Assembly (NCBI GenBank): GCA_903927465.1
Contig: CAIYMY010000028.1
Span: 1 to 64,000, forward strand
From: an uncultured Rhodospirillales bacterium
GTDB lineage: Bacteria; Pseudomonadota; Alphaproteobacteria; Acetobacterales; Acetobacteraceae
DNA length: 64,000 nucleotides
Direction: 5' to 3'
The notes beneath the pieces are model-generated. The model was not told where the DNA came from. It worked only from the letters and a program-made list of their open reading frames with translations, and did not search any database. The position numbers and the translations under genes are program-made. Positions 41,806 through 50,507 of this stretch are shown here, one piece after another (positions within the stretch are counted from its first letter, which is position 1; each line of letters begins with the position of its first letter).

Positions 41806-42456
41806 TCACTGTGGCAAACGTGCAACAGGGGGCGCGAGCCCCCCAATGGCCGCGACCCCCGCCGCGCGGCGGGGCACGGCGCCCAGCCGCGCGGGCGTGA
41901 TGCCCCCCAAGGCCAGGCAGGGCACCGGCAGCCCCCGCGCCAGTCTGGCCCAACGCAGCGGGCCAAGCGACAGCGCGCCGGGGTGGCTTTGCGTGGGGAA
42001 AAGCGGGGAAAGAAACAGGCAATCCACGCCAAGCCGCCTGGCCCGCGCCGCGCCGCGCTGCCCGCCATGCGCGGCCATTGCCAATATAAGGTGGCCCGGT
42101 CCCGCCCGGCGCGCCAGCAAAAAGGGCAGCAGGCCCGCGCTTGCCCGCCGATCTGGCAGATGGAGCCCCACCCCTAAAGCCAGCGCGGCCCGCCCATCGC
42201 CAGCGATCAGCAGGCGCAGCCCTCGGCGGCGGGCGAGCAGCGCCACGGGTGCCAGCAGCGCCGGCGCCAAGCCCCGCGCGACCACCCCGGAGCCACGCGG
42301 TAGGGCCGCCATGGCCAAGCGGGGGTCCGGCAGGCGTAGGGGGTCGCTGAACAGCCACAGCCGGGGCAGGCCGCCGGGCGCTGGGCGGGCAAATCGGCCC
42401 CAAGATGGGCGCGCCCCTGGAATCCTGCTCGATTCCCTGCCATTTGGCTTTGCCAT
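41806..42456 (-). CDS. ThiE/TenI-like thiamine phosphate synthase family protein
   Basis: The frame encodes a small TIM-barrel protein of the thiamine phosphate synthase/TenI superfamily. LRLWLFSDP-like LPRLWLFSDPLRLPDP is strand 1, and LGVDCLFLSPLFPTQSHPGA and VPCLALGGITPARL are the phosphate-binding parts. It is very rich in Ala, Arg and Leu. The best start is the ATG at 42456, overlapping the yggS ATG on the other strand (shared CATG). A non-ATG start nearer LPRLWLF is possible. It is probably a thiE-like enzyme rather than the regulator TenI, but the active site was not checked residue by residue. Confidence 0.7.
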   Translation of the reverse strand: MAKPNGRESSRIPGARPSWGRFARPAPGGLPRLWLFSDPLRLPDPRLAMAALPRGSGVVARGLAPALLAPVALLARRRGLRLLIAGDGRAALALGVGLHLPDRRASAGLLPFLLARRAGPGHLILAMAAHGGQRGAARARRLGVDCLFLSPLFPTQSHPGALSLGPLRWARLARGLPVPCLALGGITPARLGAVPRRAAGVAAIGGLAPPVARLPQ

Positions 42457-43129
42457 GACCGATACAATTGCCATTGCCGAAAACCTCTCCCGCATTCGGG
42501 CGCGAATCACCGAAGCCTGCGCCCGCGCCAATCGCCCGGCAAATGCCGTGACCCTGGTGGCCGTTTCCAAAACCAACCCGGTGGAAGCCGTGGAAGCCGC
42601 CCTCGCCGCCGGGCAGATGGTGTTTGGCGAAAACCGGGTCCAGGAAGCGGCGCAGAAATTTCCGGGGCTGCGCGCCGGCCATCCGGGGCTTCTTTTGCAT
42701 ATCATTGGCGGCTTGCAGACCAATAAGGCACGGGATGCCGTCAGGATCGCGGATGTGATCGAAACGCTCGATAGGCCCAAGCTGGCCGAAGCCATTGCGG
42801 ACGCCATGGCCAAGGAAGGCCGCCGGCCCGATCTGCTGGTGCAGGTGAATACGGGGGATGAGGCGCAGAAGGCCGGCTGCCCGCGGGCAGAAGCCGATGT
42901 CTTCATTCGCGCCGCGCGGGATGATTTCGGCCTGCCGGTGAAGGGCTTGATGTGCATCCCGCCTGTGGAAGGCGACCCGCGCCCGCATTTCGCCTACCTC
43001 GCCAATCTGGCGGCGAAGCATGGGCTGCCTATCCTTTCCATGGGCATGAGTGGCGATTTTGAAGCTGCGATTGCCGAGGGTGCGACCCATGTGCGCGTCG
43101 GCAGCGCCATTTTCGGCGCGCGCGGCTGA
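42455..43129 (+). CDS. yggS: YggS family PLP homeostasis protein
   Basis: The 224-residue protein is the single-domain alanine-racemase-fold PLP carrier (PLPBP/YggS) that balances vitamin B6 and amino-acid pools. VAVSKTNPVEAV holds the PLP-binding Lys; FGENRVQEA, GGLQTNKA and the late phosphate-binding MGMSGDFEAAIAEGATHVRVGSAIFG are intact. The ATG at 42455 shares CATG with the divergent thiE-like gene, so each promoter would lie inside the other gene. Confidence 0.93.
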   Translation: MTDTIAIAENLSRIRARITEACARANRPANAVTLVAVSKTNPVEAVEAALAAGQMVFGENRVQEAAQKFPGLRAGHPGLLLHIIGGLQTNKARDAVRIADVIETLDRPKLAEAIADAMAKEGRRPDLLVQVNTGDEAQKAGCPRAEADVFIRAARDDFGLPVKGLMCIPPVEGDPRPHFAYLANLAAKHGLPILSMGMSGDFEAAIAEGATHVRVGSAIFGARG

Positions 43130-43205
43130 TCACGCATCCGCCGCTTGACGCCAGGGGCATAGCGCGGGATCACGCGACATCGTTTTTTCCACGGTGAACA
43201 AGCCC

Positions 43206-44207
43206 ATGACGCGCGTCTTTTCCGGCATTCAGCCTTCCGGCGTTCCAACCCTTGGCAATTACCTGGGCGCCATCCGCAATTGGGTGCCGATGCAGGATGC
43301 GCATGAAAGCATTTTCTGCATTGTGGATTTGCACGCCATCACCGTCTGGCAAGACCCGAAGGAGCTGTCGCGCCAAACCCGCGAAATGGCCGCGGCGCTG
43401 ATTGCCTGCGGGCTTGATCCCAAGCGGTGCACTTTGTTCGTGCAATCCCATGTGCCGGCGCATGCCGAATTGGGGTGGATTTTCAATTGCGTTGCGCGCA
43501 TCGGCTGGCTCAATCGCATGACGCAATTCAAGGACAAGGCAGGCAGGGATCGGGAAGCGGCATCCGCCGGGCTTTATGTTTACCCCAATCTGATGGCGGC
43601 CGATATTCTGGCCTATCACGCGACCAAAGTGCCGGTCGGTGATGACCAGAAGCAGCATCTGGAATTGGCGAATGATATCGCCCAGAAATTCAACCATGAT
43701 TATGGGGTGGATTTCTTCCCAACCATTGAGCCGCTGATTCAGGGTGTTGCGGCGCGTGTCATGTCGCTGCGTGACGGCACCAAGAAAATGTCGAAGTCGG
43801 ACGCTTCGGACCAATCGCGCATCAATTTGACGGATGATGCGGATTCCATTGCGCTGAAAATCCGCCGCGCCAAGACGGATGCGGAACCCATCCCCGAACA
43901 CATGGCAGGGCTGGAAGGCCGCCCGGAAGCGCGCAACCTGGTTGGTATTATGGCGGCCATTACCGGCACGCTGCCGGAAAACGTGCTACGCGAACATACC
44001 GGCCAGGGCTTTGGCGCCTTCAAAGGCACGCTGACGGACGCACTGGTTGCGCATCTTTCCCCTATTGCCGCCGAAATGCGCCGCCTACTGACCGACCCCG
44101 GCGCCCTGGACGCCGCGCTGCATCTGGGGGCAGAGCGCGCCAATGCGGTGGCGGCACCCATCATGAAGCAGGTGCGGGAGATCATCGGGCTGCTGCCGGC
44201 AAGATGA
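43206..44207 (+). CDS. trpS: Tryptophan-tRNA ligase
   Basis: TrpS charges tRNA-Trp. The 333-residue class I synthetase opens [22 protein letters not shown], where PTLGNYLGA is the HIGH-equivalent. [12 protein letters not shown] and [14 protein letters not shown] are family signatures, and KKMSKSD is the KMSKS loop. I prefer the ATG at 43206, as an in-frame GTG at 43194 has no ribosome site. Confidence 0.96.
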   Translation: MTRVFSGIQPSGVPTLGNYLGAIRNWVPMQDAHESIFCIVDLHAITVWQDPKELSRQTREMAAALIACGLDPKRCTLFVQSHVPAHAELGWIFNCVARIGWLNRMTQFKDKAGRDREAASAGLYVYPNLMAADILAYHATKVPVGDDQKQHLELANDIAQKFNHDYGVDFFPTIEPLIQGVAARVMSLRDGTKKMSKSDASDQSRINLTDDADSIALKIRRAKTDAEPIPEHMAGLEGRPEARNLVGIMAAITGTLPENVLREHTGQGFGAFKGTLTDALVAHLSPIAAEMRRLLTDPGALDAALHLGAERANAVAAPIMKQVREIIGLLPAR

Positions 44208-44290
44208 CTTCAGACTTGCCTTGCGTGCCATCCTGACAAGTCGTTAAACTTTTCTTGGCATGACTGCGCCATGGAAAGGGGGCAGCCGGC

Positions 44291-45181
44291 ATGATCGGGC
44301 TGGATTGGGGAACCACATCTTTGCGCGCCTATCGGCTGGATCAGGCCGGGGCAGTGCTGGACAAGCGCGAAAGCAAATCGGGCATCCTGTCCGTGAAGCC
44401 CGGCGGCTTTCCTGATGAATTGCGCAAAATCGCCGAGGATTGGCTGGAAGCTGGCGAAAAGCTGGTGGTGATTTCCGGCATGGCCGGCAGCAAGCAGGGC
44501 TGGGCGGAAGCACCTTATCTGGCCTGTCCTGCCAGCGTGGCAGAGATCGCCCGCGCCACTCTGCCTGTGCCCTTCCCGGCGACCCGTGTGCGCCTGGTGC
44601 CGGGCCTGAAGGCGCGTGATGCCGATGGCGTGCCGGAAGTGATGCGTGGTGAGGAGACACAAATCCTGGGCGTGCTGGACCGCTTGCCCGAACAGGAGGT
44701 AACGCTTTGTCTGCCCGGCAGCCATTCCAAATGGGTGCGGGTGCGTGGTGGGCAAATACTTGATTTCTCCACGCATATGACGGGCGAGGTCTTCGCCGCC
44801 CTATCCGCCCATACGATCCTGGCGCGCAGCCTGCATCGCGGCGCGGCGCATCATGCGGGCGCCTTTGCGCGCGGGCTTGATCGTGCGCGGCAGGGGGGCG
44901 GCTTGCTGCATCAGCTTTTCGGCCTGCGCAGCCTTTCGCTGTTTGATGCGATGCCGCAGATGGAAGCGGCTTCCTATCTTTCGGGCCTGCTGATCGGGCA
45001 TGAGGTCGCATCGGCCCTGGAAGCGGGTGTGGCGCCGCCCGTGCATATCATCGGTGCTGCGGCGCTGACCCAGCGTTACAGTGCTGCACTGGCGGCCTTT
45101 GGTGTGCCGAGTGTCGTCGAAGAAGAAGATGCAGCCGCTGCTGGGCTTTTTCGGATTGGTGCGGTGATCGAGGCTGCGTGA
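44291..45181 (+). CDS. dgoK: 2-dehydro-3-deoxygalactonokinase
   Basis: DgoK phosphorylates 2-keto-3-deoxygalactonate in De Ley-Doudoroff galactose breakdown. The 296-residue protein begins with the kinase phosphate loop MIGLDWGTTSLRAYRL. It contains ISGMAGSKQGW, VPGL, MRGEETQILG and LPGSHSKWV, all DgoK hallmarks. The usual partner aldolase gene dgoA does not follow; instead there is a decayed segment, so the pathway may be incomplete here or encoded elsewhere. Confidence 0.9.
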   Translation: MIGLDWGTTSLRAYRLDQAGAVLDKRESKSGILSVKPGGFPDELRKIAEDWLEAGEKLVVISGMAGSKQGWAEAPYLACPASVAEIARATLPVPFPATRVRLVPGLKARDADGVPEVMRGEETQILGVLDRLPEQEVTLCLPGSHSKWVRVRGGQILDFSTHMTGEVFAALSAHTILARSLHRGAAHHAGAFARGLDRARQGGGLLHQLFGLRSLSLFDAMPQMEAASYLSGLLIGHEVASALEAGVAPPVHIIGAAALTQRYSAALAAFGVPSVVEEEDAAAAGLFRIGAVIEAA

Positions 45182-45182
45182 C

Positions 45183-45460
45183 TTAAACTGCGCTGATGAT
45201 GCGCTTCATCTCGGACGCTATTTTCGTCCAGGTCAGCCCGGCCAATAGCTTCGCGCGCGCCGCGCCGATTTCAGTCGCCCGCGCGCGATCAGTGTAGCGT
45301 ATTTCCAGCGCAGCGACGATTTCTTCGATATGGCTGTCACGCCAACCTATGGCAGATCAAGATGGTCGGCATGAGTGTATTCGGCACCACACCAAGATCC
45401 AGAAATTGCTCTGCCACCATGCTGCGCCGGGCCATCAGGAAAGACGAGAGTGCAAACCCC
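45183..45460 (-). pseudogene. Decayed gene remnants, probable glycosyltransferase C-terminus
   Basis: The 45182-45514 gap contains no intact gene but has coding-like fragments on the minus strand. Reading from about 45357 to the TAA at 45183-45185 gives GWRDSHIEEIVAALEIRY and then ARAKLLAGLTWTKIASEM. This is the style of a group 1 glycosyltransferase C-terminus, with no start. Another minus-strand frame to about 45460 reads SMVAEQFLDLGVVPNTLMP before a stop. The two frames are offset by stops, consistent with a frameshifted or deleted gene. The glycosyltransferase call is by resemblance only. Confidence 0.45.
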
Positions 45461-45514
45461 ATGGACAGCGCCCCGCCCCGCCGCTTATGACGCGTGCAAC
45501 AAAGGAAACTCGCC

Positions 45515-46480
45515 ATGCTGATGTCCCGCCGCGCCTTAATGGCCGCCACCGCCGCTCTGCCTTTCGCTGCCAGCGCACAGGCGCCCTGGAAGCCATCGCG
45601 CCCGGTGACGCTGATTGTGCCCTTCGCTGCCGGGTCGGGGACCGATTCGGTCTCGCGCCTGCTGGCGAGCCTGTTGGAACAGGAATGGGGATCGCAGGTG
45701 GTGGTGGATAACCGCCCCGGGGCCAATGGTGCCATTGCCGCGGTGGCCACGGCCCGCGCCGCGCCTGATGGCCATACGGTGATGATCACCACCAATAGCC
45801 CGCATGGCGCGACACCGGCGCTGATGAAGCGCCCAACCTATGACGCCATCAATGATTTCACGCCAATCGGGCGCATGGGGACTTACATTTTCGTACTCGC
45901 GGTGAATGACCAGGTGCCGGTGCGCAACCTGCAGGAGTTTCTGGCGCTGGCGCGGTCCCAGCCCGGCAAACTGACCTATGCTTCGGGCAATACAACCGGC
46001 GTTGTGGGCGGCGCCATGCTGACTTCCATCGGCAATATCCAGATGGAGCATGTGCCCTATCGTTCCACCCCACCCGCCATGACGGATGTGATTGCGGGGC
46101 GTGTCACCGGCATTATTGTGGATGTGGCTGCATCGCGCGGCTTTTTGCAGGAAGGGAAGATGCGTTCGCTTGGTATTACTTCCGCCACGCGCACACCGCT
46201 TTTGCCGAATGAACCAACACTCGCCGAAGCGGGTCTGCCGGGATTTGAATTGCTGTCCTGGATGGGCGCGGTTGGCCCGGCGCGCATGCCGCCAGAAATC
46301 GTCACCGCCTGGAACGCTGCAATGCGTAAAGTATGGGAAAGGCAGGAAACCGCTGATCGGCTGGCGACCTTTGGGATCGAACGTGTGACCTCCACGCCTG
46401 AGGAATTCGGCGCCTTCATCCGCAGCCAGATCGAAACCTGGGCGCGCCAGATCAAGGCAGCGGGGATCGAGCCGGAATAG
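45515..46480 (+). CDS. Bug/TctC family tripartite tricarboxylate transporter substrate-binding protein
   Basis: This second Bug receptor has about 321 residues. The signal MSRRALMAATAALPFAASAQA is twin-Arg-like, and the mature start SRPVTLIVPFAAGSGTDSVSR carries the Bug ligand loop. EPTLAEAGLPGFELLSWMG is the conserved late motif. AAAGGA precedes the ATG at 45515; 45521 is possible. It is clearly a family member of the receptor at 15148 but not a recent copy. No TctA/TctB partner is nearby. Confidence 0.92.
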   Translation: MLMSRRALMAATAALPFAASAQAPWKPSRPVTLIVPFAAGSGTDSVSRLLASLLEQEWGSQVVVDNRPGANGAIAAVATARAAPDGHTVMITTNSPHGATPALMKRPTYDAINDFTPIGRMGTYIFVLAVNDQVPVRNLQEFLALARSQPGKLTYASGNTTGVVGGAMLTSIGNIQMEHVPYRSTPPAMTDVIAGRVTGIIVDVAASRGFLQEGKMRSLGITSATRTPLLPNEPTLAEAGLPGFELLSWMGAVGPARMPPEIVTAWNAAMRKVWERQETADRLATFGIERVTSTPEEFGAFIRSQIETWARQIKAAGIEPE

Positions 46481-46601
46481 GGCGTATCAAATTTTGGCCA
46501 TTTGCGGCAGCGCAAGCCTTGAAATCGCCACCTTTGCTTATCATTTAAGCTGAAATGCCATCGGGGAAGGCTGCGCAAAGCGATCAACCAAGGGGATTAT
46601 C

Positions 46602-46931
46602 ATGACCATTTCCTATAATGCTGCCGCCCAAGGGCTTGAGCGTATTCTTTCGGAACTGGCCGATTCCTGCCCAATGGAACGCGCCCGCCTTGACGCGGCT
46701 GCGCGTATCCTGACTGTGGCCCGCCGCGCCGCCGGCTTCCATCTTCCCGCTTCCGACGCCACACGGGCTGTCGCCGAGATCTTGCGCCATTGGGACCCCC
46801 AAGCGGTGACGGCTCTTGAATATGTTGAAACCCTGCCGGAAGCGGCCTTGGACCGCCTTTTGCGCGCCGCCCCTGCCTGGGCCGCGGCTGCCCGCCGCGC
46901 CATCGCCACGCCCGATCGGCACGCAGCCTGA
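46602..46931 (+). CDS. Small hypothetical protein, predicted all-helical
   Basis: This 109-residue protein is not recognised. It is Ala-rich, without Cys pairs beyond one Cys, membrane segments or a signal, and it looks wholly helical: GLERILSELADSC, RLDAAARILTVARRAAG, ATRAVAEILRHW. A good AAGGGG ribosome site and a proper terminator downstream (46952-46993) make it a real, independently transcribed gene. Function unknown. Confidence 0.7.
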   Translation: MTISYNAAAQGLERILSELADSCPMERARLDAAARILTVARRAAGFHLPASDATRAVAEILRHWDPQAVTALEYVETLPEAALDRLLRAAPAWAAAARRAIATPDRHAA

Positions 46932-46951
46932 CTTTTTGCGCCTCCCCCATG

Positions 46952-46993
46952 ACGGCCCGGCTACCGGATGGTAGGCGGGCCGTTTTCATTTTA
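46952..46993 (+). terminator. Rho-independent terminator
   Basis: The stem ACGGCCCG/CGGGCCGT encloses an inner CTACC/GGTAG hairpin with a GGAT loop, followed by TTTTCATTTT. It closes the small helical-protein gene. Confidence 0.8.
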
Positions 46994-47064
46994 GGCTGGT
47001 TTCCCAAAGGCGCATGCCCGCCTATAAGGCTGCATCCTGGGCCGTTGGCCGGAGTTTCAGTGCA

Positions 47065-47832
47065 ATGATGGAAAAACGAAGCAAGCCGAATGAACCGCGA
47101 CGGGTGCTGCTGCTGACAGGCGCCTCCCGCGGGATTGGGCATGCCACGGTGAAGCGCTTTTCTGCGGCTGGCTGGCGCGTGATCACGGTGTCGCGGCAGC
47201 CCTTCCCGGAACAATGCCCCTGGGAAATGGGGCCTGAAGATCACATTCAGCTTGATCTGGGCGACCCCGTGCTGACCGAGGCAATGATCCCGGAAATCCG
47301 CGCCCGTTTGGCCCCGGATGGCGGCATGCTGCATGCGCTGGTGAATAACGCCGCGATTTCGCCAAAGGGCGAGGGTGGGGCGCGGCTTGGCACGCTGACC
47401 ATGCCGACGGATGGGTGGCGCCGCGTTTTTCAGGTGAATTTCTTCGCCCCCATTCTGCTGGCGCGGGGCTTGGTGGAAGAATTGGCGCGCGCCAATGGTT
47501 CGGTGGTGAATGTGACGTCCATCGCCGGCGGGCGGGTGCATCCTTTTGCGGGCGCGGCCTATTCCACATCCAAGGCGGCGCTGGCGGGGCTGACGCGCGA
47601 AATGGCAGCAGATTTCGCCCCGCGCGGCGTGCGCGTGAATGCGATCTCACCGGGCGAGATTGATACCTCCATCCTTTCCCCGGGGACGGACAAGATCGTG
47701 AAGGAACAAATCCCGATGCGTCGGCTTGGCCGGCCAGAGGAAGTGGCGCAGGCCATTTACTTCCTGTGTACCGAGGCGTCTTCCTATGTGAATGGCGCAG
47801 AAATTCATATCAATGGCGGGCAGCACGTTTGA
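47065..47832 (+). CDS. Short-chain dehydrogenase/reductase (SDR)
   Basis: A 255-residue classical SDR. TGASRGIGHATV binds the cofactor, with Ser-Arg in TVSRQPF suggesting NADP(H) preference. NNAA replaces NNAG, the catalytic Ser is in VTSIAGG, and YSTSKAAL provides YxxxK. The end SSYVNGAEIHINGGQHV is typical. I use the ATG at 47065 (GGAG site upstream) rather than 47014. Half a copy of the dispersed repeat overlaps its stop codon. The substrate is unknown. Confidence 0.9.
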   Translation: MMEKRSKPNEPRRVLLLTGASRGIGHATVKRFSAAGWRVITVSRQPFPEQCPWEMGPEDHIQLDLGDPVLTEAMIPEIRARLAPDGGMLHALVNNAAISPKGEGGARLGTLTMPTDGWRRVFQVNFFAPILLARGLVEELARANGSVVNVTSIAGGRVHPFAGAAYSTSKAALAGLTREMAADFAPRGVRVNAISPGEIDTSILSPGTDKIVKEQIPMRRLGRPEEVAQAIYFLCTEASSYVNGAEIHINGGQHV

Positions 47833-47930
47833 AGCATTTTCAAGCCAAGCGGCTTGGCTTGGCGACCAGGAAAATGCGACCCATTAACAGCCGAGAGCAT
47901 TTCAGCCGTGCGAATGCGTGGCCGAAATGC
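47831..47930 (+). repeat. Dispersed hairpin repeat, module 1 copy C plus a related hairpin
   Basis: Module 1 is present at 47831-47882: GCATTTTC (47834-47841) pairs with GAAAATGC (47870-47877), and inner CCAAGC pairs with GCTTGG. The CTAG-ended module 2 is absent. In its place a second hairpin, GCATTTC/GAAATGC (47898-47904 with 47924-47930) with an inner GCC/GGC, occurs 15 bp on. The first hairpin overlaps the SDR stop. The exporter gene starts 18 bp later. Confidence 0.75.
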
Positions 47931-47948
47931 GCGAAGGCGTTCTGAAAC

Positions 47949-49745
47949 GTGACGCGCGCTCCGCGCACCAGCCTAGCCGCCCTTGGCCTGCTGCTACCGC
48001 TACTGAAGCCCTATCTGCCGCGCGTCCTGGCCGCAATCGCGTCGCTCTTGCTGGCGGCTGGGCTGACACTCGCGCTTGGCCAGGGCCTCAAGCACCTGAT
48101 TGATGATGGCTTCGCCGGCGGGCACGGCACGTTGGACAGCGCCGCGCTGGTGATGGGCGCTTTGATCACCGCCTTGGCCATCACCACCACCACGCGGTTT
48201 TATCTTGTGTCCTGGTTGGGTGAACGGGTGGCTGCGGATTTGCGGCAGCGCTTTTTTGACCATGTCACCGGGCTTTCGCCCAGCTATTTCGAATCCGCAC
48301 GCATCGGCGATGTCATGTCGCGCCTGACGGCGGATATTGGGCTGCTGCAATCGCTGATTGGGTCTGCCATTTCCATGGGCGTGCGCCAGGCCATCACGGG
48401 CGCTGGCGCCTTCCTCATGCTGGTGCTGACAAGCGCGAAACTCGCGGGGTTGATTGCGCTGATCCTGCCCATGGTCGTGCTGCCTTTGGTGTTTTTTGGC
48501 CGGCGCGAAAGGCGACTATCCAAGGCAGCACAGGAAAGGATCGGCGATCTGGCGGCGCAGGCGGAAGAAACGCTGGGCGGCATTCGCGCCATTCAGGCTT
48601 TCACGCAGGAAGATCGCGCACGAGCCCGCTTTGCCGCAGGATCGGAAGCCGCAGTGCGTGCCGCGCTCCGGCGCGTATTCTCTCGCAGCCTGCTGATCCT
48701 GCTGGTTATTCTGCTTGGCTTCGGCGCCATCACCTTCAGTCTTTGGGTGGGTGGCCGCGATGTGATTGAAGGGCGGATTTCGGGCGGCGAATTATCCGCC
48801 TTTGTTTTCTACGCCGTGCTGATGGCCTCATCTGGCGCCACGGTCAGCGAATTATGGGGCGAGATCCAACGCGCGGCGGCGGCGGCGGATAGGCTTGGCG
48901 AGGTCCTGGCCATTGCGCCCGCCATCGCAGCGCCCGCGAACCCTTTGCCCCTGCCGCCCGCCCAGGGCCGCGTGGTGTTTGAAGCGGTGACGCTGCGCTA
49001 CCCGACGCGGCCGGATACTCCGGCGCTCAGCGATTTCAGCCTGGTGGTGGAACCGGGGGAGGCGATTGCGCTGGTTGGCCCCTCCGGCGCCGGCAAGACA
49101 TCCGTGCTGTCGCTGCTGCTGCGCTTTTATGACCCAAGTGCTGGGCGCATTCTGTTGGATGGGGCGGAGATTACGCAGCTTGACCCGCGCGCGTTGCGGT
49201 CCCGCCTGGGGCTGGTGCCGCAGGAGCCGGTGATTTTTAGCGCCAGCATCGCCGAAAACATCCGGCTCGGCCGGCCCGACGCCAGTGATGCGGAAGTGGC
49301 AGCGGCGGCTGAGGCAGCGGCGGCAGCGGAATTCATCGCCGCCCTGCCGCAGGGCTTTGCCACCGAACTGGGCACGCGCGGTGTGACGCTTTCCGGCGGG
49401 CAGCGCCAACGTATCGCCATTGCGCGCGCCATCCTGCGCGACCCAACGGTGCTGCTGCTGGATGAGGCGACGAGCGCTTTGGATGCGGAAAGCGAATTCG
49501 CGGTGCAACAAGCGCTGGCGCGGCTGTGCAAGGGGCGCACCAGCATTACGGTGGCGCATCGCCTGGCCACTGTGCGGCGTGCGGATCGGATTGTGGTGAT
49601 GGATGCAGGCCGCATTATCGCCACCGGCACGCATGAGGCGCTGCTGGCCGAAGGCGGGCTTTATGCGCGGTTGGCGGCGTTGCAGTTTACGGATGGGGAG
49701 GGGCGCGGTGCGGTGCCGTCATCCCAAAGCGCGACGCAGGAATAA
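47949..49745 (+). CDS. MsbA-like ABC exporter (fused membrane and ATPase domains)
   Basis: This 598-residue half-transporter has a six-helix type I exporter domain (residues 1 to about 320) and a C-terminal ATPase. Walker A is GPSGAGKTSV, the Q-loop region LGLVPQEP, signature [14 protein letters not shown], Walker B VLLLDEATSALD and switch His in VAHRLATV. It works as a homodimer, exporting a lipid or hydrophobic compound. MsbA itself is possible but not proven, as no lipid A genes adjoin. A GTG start is used. Its 3' end overlaps the convergent DehI-like gene by 27 bp. Confidence 0.88.
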   Translation: MTRAPRTSLAALGLLLPLLKPYLPRVLAAIASLLLAAGLTLALGQGLKHLIDDGFAGGHGTLDSAALVMGALITALAITTTTRFYLVSWLGERVAADLRQRFFDHVTGLSPSYFESARIGDVMSRLTADIGLLQSLIGSAISMGVRQAITGAGAFLMLVLTSAKLAGLIALILPMVVLPLVFFGRRERRLSKAAQERIGDLAAQAEETLGGIRAIQAFTQEDRARARFAAGSEAAVRAALRRVFSRSLLILLVILLGFGAITFSLWVGGRDVIEGRISGGELSAFVFYAVLMASSGATVSELWGEIQRAAAAADRLGEVLAIAPAIAAPANPLPLPPAQGRVVFEAVTLRYPTRPDTPALSDFSLVVEPGEAIALVGPSGAGKTSVLSLLLRFYDPSAGRILLDGAEITQLDPRALRSRLGLVPQEPVIFSASIAENIRLGRPDASDAEVAAAAEAAAAAEFIAALPQGFATELGTRGVTLSGGQRQRIAIARAILRDPTVLLLDEATSALDAESEFAVQQALARLCKGRTSITVAHRLATVRRADRIVVMDAGRIIATGTHEALLAEGGLYARLAALQFTDGEGRGAVPSSQSATQE

Positions 49746-50504
49746 CCCAACCGGCACCATGCCGGGGATTACCTCACGCACAAAAACCTCAAGCCGTGTC
49801 AGGAATGCCGGCAAGGCCGAAGGTAGCGCCGGCGCTGCGCCGAGTGCGGCGATCAAGCCAGGTGCGGCAAGGTGCGCGGCTTCTACCGCGGTGTCTCGCC
49901 AATGCGCCAAGCCTCCATCGGCGCGCAACGGTGCCAGCATATCGGGCAGCCGCGCCAGAACATCCGGCCATAACGCCAGATGCAAATAAAGGCTCGGCAC
50001 CACCGCGCCATCGGAAAGCTCATGCGCGGCCGTCAGGGTATGAATTTGCGCCTGTAACGCCGGGGCCAAGGCCGTAAGCCGCGGCAAAGGCGGCGGCGCG
50101 GACAGCATCGGGCCGCGCGCGGCAGGCACCATCGGTGCACCAGGCGCCATGCCCTGCTGACGCAGCAATATCGCCGTCAGCAGGCCAAGATTCGTCGTAT
50201 TGCCGCGATGATAAACCTCCACCAGCGCGGCAATGCCGGCCGGCACGGCAGCAGGCGCCGGTGCAGAAGAAGGCAGCGTGATGGCCGCCGTTATGCGATC
50301 CCGCGCCGCCGCAGCAGCGCCGGAAGCAAGCGCTGGCGCCGCCTGCGCGCAAAGCCAATCAAGCACACCAGGCAGGGCAGCGGCATGGCGCCAGATCAGG
50401 TTCACCTGGCCAATGCCAATCCCCTCATTCAAGCCAGTATAAATCGCGGCAATCGCGGGCGGGGCTTCCGCTTCGCGGATTTCGGGAAGGCTGGTGGCGG
50501 ACAT
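49719..50504 (-). CDS. DehI-like (halocarboxylic acid dehydrogenase family) protein
   Basis: The 261-residue helical protein looks like a DehI-family member (PF10778), the fold of group I 2-haloacid dehalogenases. It shows two internal, weakly similar halves: EAEAPPAIAAIYTGL with QVNLIWRHAAALPGVLDWL, and ALAPALQAQIHTL with VVPSLYLHLALWPDVLARL. Many family members are not proven dehalogenases, and I did not verify the catalytic Asp/Asn, so no activity is assigned. It is followed three bases later, upstream on the strand, by the racemase-superfamily gene, suggesting an operon. Confidence 0.6.
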   Translation of the reverse strand: MSATSLPEIREAEAPPAIAAIYTGLNEGIGIGQVNLIWRHAAALPGVLDWLCAQAAPALASGAAAAARDRITAAITLPSSAPAPAAVPAGIAALVEVYHRGNTTNLGLLTAILLRQQGMAPGAPMVPAARGPMLSAPPPLPRLTALAPALQAQIHTLTAAHELSDGAVVPSLYLHLALWPDVLARLPDMLAPLRADGGLAHWRDTAVEAAHLAAPGLIAALGAAPALPSALPAFLTRLEVFVREVIPGMVPVGLFLRRALG

Positions 50505-50507
50505 GCA

